14,752 nucleotides of DNA from Alistipes sp. (GTDB lineage Bacteria > Bacteroidota > Bacteroidia > Bacteroidales > Rikenellaceae). The position numbers and the translations under genes are program-made. Positions 14,751-14,752 of this stretch are shown one piece after another; positions within the stretch are counted from its first letter, which is position 1, and every line of letters begins with the position of its first letter. Location: assembly GCA_017391185.1 (NCBI GenBank), contig JAFOZN010000133.1, positions 1 to 14,752 on the forward strand. Direction: 5' to 3'. Below the pieces are notes generated by a model. It was not told where the DNA came from. It saw only the letters and a program-made list of their open reading frames with translations, and searched no databases.

Positions 14751-14752
14751 AT

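Larger units (their letters stand above)
14506..14752. other. Non-coding, repeat-bearing intergenic region, cut by window edge
   Basis: No believable coding frame is present. The region contains two copies of a 47-nt repeat (14534-14580, 14704-14750), a C-rich stretch (about 14591-14609), an imperfect palindrome around CCTCAGG (about 14604-14622), and nested hairpins at 14632-14654. The base composition, with long C runs, differs from the surrounding genes. It may be an interspersed repeat, a structured RNA or a degenerate mobile element; the sequence alone does not decide, and it runs off the right edge. Confidence 0.6.

Noticed and set aside
14506..14752. CRISPR array
   Set aside because: Only two repeat copies 170 nt apart, with 123 nt between them; spacing is far too long and no cas genes are present.

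Overview
The window looks like chromosomal DNA from a member of the Bacteroidota, most likely the order Bacteroidales. Five starts are preceded by a -7 box fitting the Bacteroidota TAnnTTTG consensus (TATCTTTG three times, plus TAACTTTG and TATATTTG), and starts mostly lack strong Shine-Dalgarno sequences. Gene content also fits: an SDR-type L-threonine dehydrogenase, secreted six-hairpin glycosidases, and formate-tetrahydrofolate ligase. I cannot place the genus from sequence alone. No rRNA, tRNA, CRISPR array, transposase or phage gene was seen.

Layout, left to right. (1) 1-1701, minus: metF followed 10 nt later by metH, which runs off the left edge. (2) 1829-4945, plus: a tight three-gene run of a PfoR/PTS-EIIC-like membrane protein, a YgbA-type Cys-rich protein and an exported GH78-like alpha-L-rhamnosidase, closed by a strong hairpin shared with the convergent gene. 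(3) 5005-7907, minus: an MFS transporter, preceded by fhs, with a textbook terminator squeezed between them. (4) 8001-10672, minus: an omega-amidase, a lipoprotein with a probable six-hairpin glycosidase fold, and an exported single-domain rhodanese, tightly spaced. (5) 10828-11682, plus: a patatin-like phospholipase, convergent with (6) 11739-12719, minus: an outer-membrane beta-barrel protein. (7) 12877-13314, minus: a cyclophilin, divergent from (8) 13501-14442, plus: L-threonine 3-dehydrogenase with the best promoter in the window. (9) 14506-14752: a non-coding region with two copies of a 47-nt repeat and several hairpins, running off the right edge.

A functional thread is one-carbon and methionine metabolism. 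Threonine dehydrogenase starts the route from threonine to glycine, which can feed C1 units to tetrahydrofolate. Fhs charges THF with formate. MetF reduces methylene-THF to methyl-THF, and MetH uses that to make methionine. Omega-amidase is a nitrogen/methionine-salvage housekeeping enzyme. These genes are scattered over several transcription units, so the link is thematic rather than proven co-regulation. The least explained parts are the PfoR-like/YgbA/GH78 run, the amidase-glycosidase-rhodanese run, and the structured repeat at the right edge. I see no clear sign of a wholly new defence or mobile system.
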